Source: Phycisphaeraceae bacterium (GTDB taxonomy: Bacteria > Planctomycetota > Phycisphaerae > Phycisphaerales > Phycisphaeraceae). Taken from it: 40,137 nt of DNA. The notes under the pieces are model-generated. The model worked only from the letters and a program-made list of their open reading frames with translations. It did not search any database and was not told where the DNA came from. The translations under genes were made by a program, and so were the position numbers. Positions 15,071 through 21,127 of the stretch are shown piece by piece; within the stretch, counting starts at the first letter, position 1, and each line of letters opens with the position of its first letter. Where the stretch lies: the NCBI GenBank assembly GCA_020849625.1, contig JADLFV010000044.1, positions 1 through 40,137 on the forward strand, read 5' to 3'.

Positions 15071-16090
15071 ATGGAAGCGATTGCGAACCTGGAGCAACTG
15101 GAAGAATTGCTGTCGCGCCCGACGCCGGCGGTGACGGCGATGTTCAAGCGATTGAAGGGCGACTTCATGGTGCTGGGATCGGGCGGCAAGATCGGCCCCT
15201 CTCTGGTGCGCATGATTCAGCGAGCCAATCAGGAAGCAGGCGCCACGCGACGTATCATTGCTGTCGATCGCTTCGAGCCCCCGGCCGGGACGCAGCTTGA
15301 CGGCGTTGAATATATCACCGGCGACCTGCTCGATGAGAAGTTCCTCAAGCAGCTTCCCGATGCGCCCAATATCATCTACATGGCGGGCATGAAGTTCGGC
15401 TCATCCAGCAGCATCGCCCTGACCTGGGCCATGAACGCCTTCCTGCCCGCGATGGTCGCTCGCCGCTTTGCTGCCACCAGCCGCATCGCTTCGTTCTCCA
15501 GCGGCAACGTGTACGGCCTGGTGCCCCTGGCCAGCGGCGGGTCGATCGAGAGTGACATGCCCAATCCGCTGGGCGATTACGCCATGAGCTGCCTCGGCCG
15601 CGATCGCGCTTTCGAGCATTACTCGGAGGCGGCCGGCCTCAAGGTTGCCATCATTCGCCTCAACTACGCCTGCGAAATGCGCTACGGCGTGCTGGTTGAT
15701 CTGGCCCAGAAAGTCTGGCAGGAAAAGAGCATCGACCTGTCCATGGGTGTCGCTAACGTCATCTGGCAGGGTGATGCCAACCTGATGACGCTGCTGAGCC
15801 TGGAGCACGCATCCAGTCCGCCCTTCATGATCAACATTGCCGGCCCCGAACAGTTGAGCGTCCGCCGCGTCTGCGAACAGTTCGGCGAACTGATGGGCAA
15901 GAAAGTCAGCTTCACCGGCGAAGAATCCCCCAACGCACTGCTCAACAACGGCCAGAAAGCGCATTCGATGTTCGGCTATCCCACCGTGCCCATCGCCACC
16001 CTGATGCAGTGGATCGCCGCTTGGACCAGACAGGGCGGGCAGTTGCTGGGCAAACCCACCAAGTTCGAGGTGCGCGACGGGAAGTTCTGA
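15071..16090 (+). CDS. NAD-dependent epimerase/dehydratase family protein (extended SDR)
   Basis: This 339-residue soluble protein has a Rossmann start MVLGSGGKIGPSLVRMI (about residues 33-49), an acidic strand-2 end (AVDRFEPP), and GVEYITGDLLDE. The loop NIIYMAGMKF and the segment SFSSGNVYGLVP (about 136-147) fit the extended short-chain dehydrogenase fold, but the usual YxxxK pair is not evident: YAMSCLGRDRAFEHY lies where YSLSK-type motifs are expected. It probably acts on a nucleotide or free sugar; catalytic competence is uncertain. Start at ATG 15071 has AAAGGATG 6 nt upstream; the upstream open frame runs through the CACGAAG repeat and is not coding. A strong terminator follows. Confidence 0.87.
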   Translation: MEAIANLEQLEELLSRPTPAVTAMFKRLKGDFMVLGSGGKIGPSLVRMIQRANQEAGATRRIIAVDRFEPPAGTQLDGVEYITGDLLDEKFLKQLPDAPNIIYMAGMKFGSSSSIALTWAMNAFLPAMVARRFAATSRIASFSSGNVYGLVPLASGGSIESDMPNPLGDYAMSCLGRDRAFEHYSEAAGLKVAIIRLNYACEMRYGVLVDLAQKVWQEKSIDLSMGVANVIWQGDANLMTLLSLEHASSPPFMINIAGPEQLSVRRVCEQFGELMGKKVSFTGEESPNALLNNGQKAHSMFGYPTVPIATLMQWIAAWTRQGGQLLGKPTKFEVRDGKF

Positions 16091-16135
16091 ATCGAACGGC
16101 ACAGCGCCGCGTAGCCGCGGCGGCTAAACGTTTAG

Positions 16136-16161
16136 CCCCGGCGGCCACGCCGGGGTTTTTT
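16136..16161 (+). terminator. Intrinsic terminator of the epimerase gene
   Basis: CCCCGGCG-GCCA-CGCCGGGG, a perfect 8-bp stem, is followed by six T residues. It lies 45 nt after the stop. Just before it AGCCG-CGG-CGGCT and the palindrome TAAACGTTTA form further stems. Confidence 0.92.
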
Positions 16162-16214
16162 GTGCGCGCACGTGACATCTGTGCTGCAACTGTAAGCCAA
16201 ATGTAATATGATTA

Positions 16215-16243
16215 TTGACAGTTTGGGCCAGTCGATGGATGCT
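16215..16243 (+). promoter_or_regulatory. Possible promoter of the 76-residue gene
   Basis: A perfect -35 hexamer TTGACA (16215-16220) is followed after 17 bp by GATGCT (16238-16243), a poor -10; TATGTT lies 5 bp further on. Only the -35 is convincing. Confidence 0.4.
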
Positions 16244-16289
16244 ATGTTGATCGGATTGAACGGATTACTGTTAGCTCGCAGAGGTTCCG

Positions 16290-16520
16290 ATGGCTGCATT
16301 TGCCTCATTTGAAGAAGGCGACGAAGACCGCATGCGGGACATGATGGGGCCGGGGCAAGCCGATACATGCATTCGGCAGGCGCTGCAAATGCTCTGGATG
16401 AGCTTGCCTCGCAGCAAAAAGAATCCCGATGACGTCGAGTGCGAGTTTCGTCGGCTTGTCGATCGAGCGCTCCGCGACATGCGTGAGGACTTCGACGCAT
16501 TTCGTGGCGATGCGGGCTGA
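16290..16520 (+). CDS. Small conserved-looking hypothetical protein
   Basis: This 76-residue, acidic, helical protein has no signal or membrane segment. It contains QALQMLWMSLPRSKKNPDDV in the middle and EFRRLVDRALRDMREDFDAF at the C-terminus. I do not have a function for it; the composition and the amphipathic C-terminal helix suggest a soluble helical bundle or partner protein. Start at ATG 16290 has AGAGG about 6 nt upstream. A separate membrane-protein gene starts 65 nt downstream, so the two may share a transcript. Confidence 0.65.
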   Translation: MAAFASFEEGDEDRMRDMMGPGQADTCIRQALQMLWMSLPRSKKNPDDVECEFRRLVDRALRDMREDFDAFRGDAG

Positions 16521-16585
16521 CCAGCGGTTGCGGTTGCCCGGCTGGCACAAGAGAGCAGGCTGTTCTGCCTGAGGGGTACGGAGAT

Positions 16586-16963
16586 ATGCCCGCAGAGTAC
16601 TACGAGGTCTTCAGTCCACATACGAACCGCGTGATCCACCGTTGGCGACGAATTCGCCAGGTTTGCACCGTGGGGGTTTACACCTGTCTCATACTCGCAA
16701 TCATCAACCTCGCCAACGATTCCCTCATCATGTTGGGGTTTGTATTCCTAACCGTAGGATTACTCCTGCTGTCGCTCTTCGCCCACTATCGTGTCCTTGC
16801 AGCATGGGTTCACCAAGATGAGATCGTTTGCCCTCGTTGTGGATATGACCTGCATTCCCATGATGTTCCGACGTGTCCGGAGTGTGGCTACAAATTGCCG
16901 GCAGATGTACGTCGTGCTTACTCAGAGTTGAGAAAAGCCTGCCCAGATAGTCGCCGACCTTGA
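16586..16963 (+). CDS. Membrane protein with C-terminal zinc ribbon
   Basis: This 125-residue protein has two membrane segments (about residues 25-43, CTVGVYTCLILAIIN, and 47-68, LIMLGFVFLTVGLLLLSLF), then a zinc ribbon with CPRCGYDLHSH and CPECGYKLPADVR (two Cys-x-x-Cys pairs, about 82-102). This layout, with the CxxCGYDL wording, is common in small planctomycete membrane proteins of unknown function. GGAG lies 4 nt before ATG 16586. The zinc site is predicted to face the cytoplasm, which is an inference. Confidence 0.8.
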   Translation: MPAEYYEVFSPHTNRVIHRWRRIRQVCTVGVYTCLILAIINLANDSLIMLGFVFLTVGLLLLSLFAHYRVLAAWVHQDEIVCPRCGYDLHSHDVPTCPECGYKLPADVRRAYSELRKACPDSRRP

Positions 16964-17000
16964 CCGGCAACGCCCGTGATGGCGAATTGACCTTCCGCCC

Positions 17001-17417
17001 TCACGCCACATCCAGCACTTCGGCGGCGCGGTTGAAATCCTCGGGGCGGATGTAGATCACGTAGCCGAAGCGGCCTTTGCCGTCGGTCACGCCGTTGGTG
17101 GAATAGACATTCACGCGGGCTTCGAACAGGCGCTCGTGCACATCGATCAGGGCGCCGATCTCGTCGTCACCCTGCACCAGCAGGGCGGGGTGCGGGCCTT
17201 CCAGGTCCAGCGCGGCGCTTTTGGCGGCATGCTGGAACCTGGCGGCGTCCTTGGGGAAGAGCATCAGTTGCGTTCGCATCGGGCCCACGGGCACGGCGTT
17301 GAACGCCAGCAGACTCACGCCCGCCTTGGCGAACAGGTCCAGGATGCGATAACCCTCGCCCGGCTGATCCTTGACCGTGGCGTAAAAGTAGGACACGCGT
17401 TGAATTTCGATGGCCAT
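17001..17417 (-). CDS. ACT-like domain protein
   Basis: This 138-residue soluble protein looks like a pair of ACT-like folds: RVSYFYATVKDQPGEGYRIL (about 6-25) with a DLFAKAGVSLLAFNAVPVG helix-strand, then GDDEIGALIDVHERLFEARV, where the helix precedes NVYSTNGVTDGKGRFGYVIYI. ACT domains bind amino acids or other small ligands and regulate metabolic enzymes; no enzyme is fused here. ATG 17417 is preceded by a strong GGAGGT site. The gene is divergent from the membrane protein at 17694. Confidence 0.75.
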   Translation of the reverse strand: MAIEIQRVSYFYATVKDQPGEGYRILDLFAKAGVSLLAFNAVPVGPMRTQLMLFPKDAARFQHAAKSAALDLEGPHPALLVQGDDEIGALIDVHERLFEARVNVYSTNGVTDGKGRFGYVIYIRPEDFNRAAEVLDVA

Positions 17418-17693
17418 GATGCACCTCCAGAGATGGGTCGAGTCTTTCAACAACCATGCTGCTGCACGTTCAGCGATTAATTATACGAGCGCATGCGTTC
17501 GCACCCAAGTGATTTTGGTGTACGCAGTGGCCGCTTTCGCAGTCCGGTCCTCGCTGGATAGGGACCTGTTTCGGCCAGAGCCCTGTGACTTGCTTATGGA
17601 GGACGACGATGGACAATGGACAGACCGGCCGGGGGCCTGTTGGGGGGCTGGTCGGCGATAGAACGTCTCCCGGTTGGCGAAAAGAGACTGGCG

Positions 17694-18110
17694 ATGACGC
17701 AGGATCAAGAGCATCTGAAGTTGTTGTCGGTGTTCCACTATGTGGTGGCGGGTCTGGCGGGATTGTTTTCGCTGTTTCCCATTTTCCACCTGGTGTTCGG
17801 GCTGATCATTATTTTTGCGCCGCAGGTATTCGAGCAAAGCGGGGATACGCCGCCCGCTTTTATGGGTTGGTTCATGGTAGTCTTTGCCGTGATATTCATC
17901 CCCATCGGGCTGGCGTTCGCCGCATTGATTCTGATGGCCGGGCGATGCATCGTCAGGCGAAGGCGCTACATGTTCTGCCTGGTGATGGCGGGCATTGAGT
18001 GTCTATTCGTGCCATTCGGCACGGTGCTGGGCGTGTTCACGATCATCGTGCTGATGCGCGAGTCGGTGAAGGAGATGTTCACACCGGCCGGCATTTCGCA
18101 GGTTTCGTAG
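17694..18110 (+). CDS. Small multi-span membrane protein of unknown function
   Basis: This 138-residue protein has about four membrane segments: HYVVAGLAGLFSLFPIFHLV with GLIIIF (about 12-40), FMGWFMVVFAVIFIPIGLAF (about 56-76), and a C-terminal pair in YMFCLVMAGIECLFVPFGTV and LGVFTIIVLM (about 92-124). It starts MTQDQEHLKLLSVFHYV, a beginning I associate with a widespread planctomycete family without assigned function. The start was placed at ATG 17694 (AAAGAGA upstream) because the longer frame from 17616 adds an unstructured Gly-rich stretch. Confidence 0.7.
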   Translation: MTQDQEHLKLLSVFHYVVAGLAGLFSLFPIFHLVFGLIIIFAPQVFEQSGDTPPAFMGWFMVVFAVIFIPIGLAFAALILMAGRCIVRRRRYMFCLVMAGIECLFVPFGTVLGVFTIIVLMRESVKEMFTPAGISQVS

Positions 18111-18195
18111 CCCCGGGCCGCTTGGTCCGGAACGCCGGTTCCCAATGCGTGTGAAGGCGGGGTCCGGACCGAGAGGTGCGGGAGCGCCTATCATT

Positions 18196-18220
18196 ATTCA
18201 CGTGCTCAGCGTACGTGAAT
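18196..18220 (+). promoter_or_regulatory. 8-bp inverted repeat upstream of the lipoprotein gene
   Basis: ATTCACGT (18196-18203) and ACGTGAAT (18213-18220) are perfect inverted arms with a 9-nt spacer, 37 bp before the start codon. It may be an operator or a hairpin in the leader. Confidence 0.4.
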
Positions 18221-18257
18221 GTGAGGGGAGGCGTCAGGGGGCAGATTGGAGATGGCC

Positions 18258-18488
18258 ATGAAACGCTTGACGACACTGTTGGCGGCTCTGATGATGACTA
18301 TCGTGATGGTGGGCTGTTCGCAGCCATACACGATCACCTTTACCGACGGCCGGGAGATCACGGTGCCCGACAAGCCGCGGCTGCACCGGCGAAGCGACAT
18401 GTACACGTACACGGACATGTACGGGCACAAAGTGGAAGTGAACAAGGACGAGATCGCCACGATTGAGCGGGCGCCCAAAGGCCCGTAA
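18258..18488 (+). CDS. Small lipoprotein, YgdI/YgdR type
   Basis: This 76-residue lipoprotein has a signal peptide MKRLTTLLAALMMTIVM ending in a lipobox with Cys at about residue 20 (VMVGCS). The mature part YTITFTDGREITVPDKPRLH, followed by YTYTDMYGHKVEVNKDEIATI, matches the SH3-like YgdI/YgdR (DUF903) fold. Family members are small membrane-anchored lipoproteins of unknown function. ATG 18258 is preferred, with GGAG 6 nt upstream; ATG 18252 and TTG 18246 lie in the same frame. The mature domain is intact and of normal length. Confidence 0.85.
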   Translation: MKRLTTLLAALMMTIVMVGCSQPYTITFTDGREITVPDKPRLHRRSDMYTYTDMYGHKVEVNKDEIATIERAPKGP

Positions 18489-18519
18489 GGGCCAAGGGCG
18501 AAAACACAACGGAATAAAA

Positions 18520-18590
18520 GCCACGAGCGACCAGCCATCAGGCGGACGGCGGATCGTGCCGGGGTGCATAGGTATCTCGTCGCTCGTGGC
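18520..18590. repeat. Inverted repeat with GCCACGAGCGAC arms
   Basis: GCCACGAGCGAC (from 18520) pairs with GTCGCTCGTGGC (18579-18590), and CTCGTGGCTTCTT continues beyond. It fills most of the gap between the lipoprotein gene and arfB, where a terminator would be expected. Confidence 0.7.
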
Positions 18591-18616
18591 TCGTGGCTTC
18601 TTCTTACAATGTCTCC

Positions 18617-19090
18617 ATGTCGGTTGATGAGCAGGGACAACATCGGATTGAGTTGGTGCCGGGGGTATCACTTGCGGGGGCGGGGAGACTTCCGGGGGTG
18701 CATTTCAGTTATGCCCGCAGTGGGGGACCGGGGGGGCAGAATGTCAATAAGCTTTCCACGCGGGTGACGTTGACGGTTTATCTCGATGATCTGGCCCAGG
18801 TGCTGCCGGCGGCGGCGGTGCGGCGGTTGATGAAACTGGCCGGCTCGCGCCTGGCGGATGATCCACCGCGCCTCGTGATCCGGGCGGCTTCGACGCGCAG
18901 TCAGAAGAGCAATCGCGAGGCAGCGATCGAGCGCTTGCGGGAGCTGGTTGCGCAGGCAATGCGCAAGCCCAAAGTGCGGCGAGCGACCAAACCCACGGCC
19001 GCATCCAGGCGGCGGCGGCTGGAACAGAAGAAGCAACGCGGGCAGTTGAAGCGGACACGTCGTGATAAGTCGCGTGAAGGTGATGCATGA
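18617..19090 (+). CDS. arfB: Ribosome rescue peptidyl-tRNA hydrolase ArfB (YaeJ)
   Basis: This 157-residue protein is a codon-independent release factor homologue. It has the catalytic GGQ loop within ARSGGPGGQNVNKLSTRV (about residues 33-50, Gly39-Gly40-Gln41), lacks the stop-codon reading domains, and ends in a basic tail (KPTAASRRRRLEQKKQRGQL, then KRTRRD) that enters the empty mRNA channel of stalled ribosomes. It hydrolyses peptidyl-tRNA on non-stop complexes. ATG 18617 was chosen because the conserved part begins soon after; the frame extends to 18593. The gene appears to stand alone, flanked by repeats. Confidence 0.93.
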   Translation: MSVDEQGQHRIELVPGVSLAGAGRLPGVHFSYARSGGPGGQNVNKLSTRVTLTVYLDDLAQVLPAAAVRRLMKLAGSRLADDPPRLVIRAASTRSQKSNREAAIERLRELVAQAMRKPKVRRATKPTAASRRRRLEQKKQRGQLKRTRRDKSREGDA

Positions 19091-19096
19091 GATAGC

Positions 19097-19161
19097 GGGT
19101 GCCACGGTCGCGCGTCGGCCGTGACGATTACCCGGCACACCCGCGCGCGGGTGTGGCACCC
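19097..19161 (+). repeat. Double-hairpin element, family 2, copy 3
   Basis: GGGTGCCACGG (19097) and TGTGGCACCC (ending 19161) are the inverted ends. The inner hairpins are CACGGTCG/CGGCCGTG and CACACCCGCG/CGCGGGTGTG. It begins 7 nt after the arfB stop, so it may serve as its 3' hairpin. Confidence 0.85.
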
Positions 19162-19185
19162 AGGGGTTGAGCGCAAGTGGACTTC

Positions 19186-19230
19186 GGCCCTCACCCCAAC
19201 CCTCTCCCACCCCCGGAAAGGGAGAGGGGG
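19186..19230 (+). repeat. CCCTCACCCCAACCCTCTCCC repeat, copy a
   Basis: GGCCCTCACCCCAACCCTCT begins the element, and CCCTCTCCC (19200-19208) pairs with GGGAGAGGG (19220-19228). The same core is at 23245-23265 (reverse orientation) and 23322-23357. It ends about 26 nt before the transporter start. Confidence 0.8.
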
Positions 19231-19255
19231 TTGAGCACATTCTGAAAGGTAAGGC

Positions 19256-20680
19256 ATGAGCAATCCGATCGGGCCGCGCGAGATGGCGGTGATGCCGCAG
19301 CGGACGGCGGCGTTCTGGCGGATGACGGGGCCGGGGGCGGTGCTGGTGGGGTTGTCGATCGGCGCCGGTGAGATCATTGTCTGGCCGCGCATCGCGGCGC
19401 AGTTCGGTTCGACGATGTTGTGGGCGGCGGCGCTGGGCGTGTTCATGCAGTTCTGGATCAACCTGGAGGTGGGTCGTTGGACGGTGGCGACGGGAGAGAC
19501 GCCGTACCTGGGTTTTGCGCGGTTGTGGCGGCCGTGGGCGATGCTGTTCATTCTGTTCAACTTTTTCGGCTGGTTCTTTCCGGGCTGGGCGCGGGCATCG
19601 GGTGCAGCGCTGAAGGCGTTGTGCCTGGGGCCGGAGCATCCGAGCCCGGAGTGGTTATGGACGGGCATCACGTTTGCGGGCGTGCTGGCGGTGCTGTTCG
19701 GGCCCAAGCGGGTGTATGCTGCGGTGGAGAAGGTGATCGGAGCGCTGGTGATCCTGATCACGGTGGGTCTGATCTACATCGCGCTGCGTGTGGGAACGTG
19801 GGACCTGGTCAAGCAGGTGTTTGCGGGGCTGGCCAACGTGGGGCACGTGGAGACGTCTGAGGGTTTCACGGGCAAGGACCAGTTTATCGCGATCGTGTTC
19901 GCCGGCGCCGGCGGGACGGCGAATCTGTTTTACGGTTTTTATCTGCGTGACAAGCGGATCGGCATGGGCGGGCGCATGCCGTCGCTGCTGAATCCGTTTC
20001 GCCAGCGACAGGAGACGCGCGGCGGCGCCGGCTTCACGTTCGCTGATGACGATGTGAACCGCGGCCGCTTCCGCGACTGGATGCGTTTCGTGTGGCTGGA
20101 TCAGACGCTGTATTTCTGGCTGCTGAACACGTTCACGATGTTTCTGTTTATTTTCGGCTCACTGGCGGTGCTGCACCCGGCGGGGATCGTGCCGCAGAGC
20201 GCGACGCTGATCTGGGACGAAGCGAAGATGCTGGCTGACACACTGGGGCCGTCGGGGCGGGTGCTGTTCCTGGTGATCGGGGTGGCGACGCTGTTCAGCA
20301 CGCAGGTGACGCTGGTGGACGGCGTGTCGCGCAGCCTGGCGGATCTGTGTCACAACAGCTTCCGCGCGGCGCAGCGCTACAGCGAGGCGCAGTGGTACGT
20401 CGGTTGGGCGTTGTGCATGATCGGGTTCGGCTTCGTGATCACCTGGCTGCTGGGAGTGCTGCAGGTGTCGGTGCTGGGCTTTCTGTTCAACGCGGCATAC
20501 GTGGGCGGATTCGCGATGGCGGTTTATACCCCGCTACTGCTGTATCTGAATCTGCGGCATCTGCCGCGCAGCGCCCGGCCGCGCCTGCCGCAGGTGTTGA
20601 TCGTGTCGGTGATCGCGCTGGTGTACGTTGGATTTGCGGTGTATTGCCTGCTGTGGGAGTTGGGTCTGATCGGCGGCTAG
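19256..20680 (+). CDS. Nramp-related transporter with altered metal-site motifs
   Basis: This 474-residue protein has 10-11 membrane segments and the overall Nramp/APC-like plan, beginning MTGPGAVLVGLSIGAGEIIV (about residues 23-42). In true Nramp proteins the first helix carries Asp-Pro-Gly-Asn; here the equivalent is Gly-Ala-Gly-Glu. The sixth helix region reads VFAGAGGTANLFYGFYL, without the Met-Pro-His motif. It is therefore a member of the divergent Nramp-related group, and its cargo may not be Mn or Fe. Start at ATG 19256 has AAAGGTAAGG 3 nt upstream. It converges on the tail-anchored protein gene across a 42-nt gap that includes the hairpin GGTGTT/AACACC (20718-20732). Confidence 0.82.
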   Translation: MSNPIGPREMAVMPQRTAAFWRMTGPGAVLVGLSIGAGEIIVWPRIAAQFGSTMLWAAALGVFMQFWINLEVGRWTVATGETPYLGFARLWRPWAMLFILFNFFGWFFPGWARASGAALKALCLGPEHPSPEWLWTGITFAGVLAVLFGPKRVYAAVEKVIGALVILITVGLIYIALRVGTWDLVKQVFAGLANVGHVETSEGFTGKDQFIAIVFAGAGGTANLFYGFYLRDKRIGMGGRMPSLLNPFRQRQETRGGAGFTFADDDVNRGRFRDWMRFVWLDQTLYFWLLNTFTMFLFIFGSLAVLHPAGIVPQSATLIWDEAKMLADTLGPSGRVLFLVIGVATLFSTQVTLVDGVSRSLADLCHNSFRAAQRYSEAQWYVGWALCMIGFGFVITWLLGVLQVSVLGFLFNAAYVGGFAMAVYTPLLLYLNLRHLPRSARPRLPQVLIVSVIALVYVGFAVYCLLWELGLIGG

Positions 20681-20722
20681 GACGGGACGCGATGAATCGC
20701 AGCGCTTCGTGGCGGGTGGTGT

Positions 20723-21118
20723 TCAAAACACCCAGAACCACAACACAGCCAGGGCGGCCAGGACCAGCGCGACCACGGCCAGGGATTTGATCATGCGGGC
20801 TTTGGCTTCGGCGGCTTCCTCCGCTTCACGGGCGGCCTGAAGGCGCTGCTCTTCGCGGCGAGAGGCCTGAACCTGCGGATCGACGAACTTCGGTTCGGGG
20901 ATGCCCTGCATGAGCTTGGGCACCGCGGGATCCACGCTGTCATCGACGCCATCCATGGGCGGCGGAATGTCGGTATCGATGTCCAGGTCCACCTCGGGCC
21001 GATGGGCGGCTGCCTGCTTCGGATCGAAGCGCGTCACCGGCTCCTCGACGTCCGGCTCCACGATGTCATAGACATCCGGCTCATTCTCGGGCTCAGGTTG
21101 TTTGCGCTCCTTGCTCAT
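20723..21118 (-). CDS. Tail-anchored acidic protein downstream of transketolase
   Basis: This 131-residue protein is strongly acidic and Pro-rich in the N-terminal two thirds (DVYDIVEPDVEEP, DIDTDIPPPMDGVDD), then has a charged helix (SRREEQRLQAAREAEEAAEA, probable coiled coil, about 86-108) and one C-terminal membrane segment (SLAVVALVLAALAVLWFWVF). The N-terminus should be cytoplasmic. I do not recognise a family. It begins 9 nt after the transketolase stop on the same strand, so it is probably co-transcribed. ATG 21118 was chosen; a GTG at 21127 would add three residues. Confidence 0.75.
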   Translation of the reverse strand: MSKERKQPEPENEPDVYDIVEPDVEEPVTRFDPKQAAAHRPEVDLDIDTDIPPPMDGVDDSVDPAVPKLMQGIPEPKFVDPQVQASRREEQRLQAAREAEEAAEAKARMIKSLAVVALVLAALAVLWFWVF

Positions 21119-21127
21119 CGATCTCAC

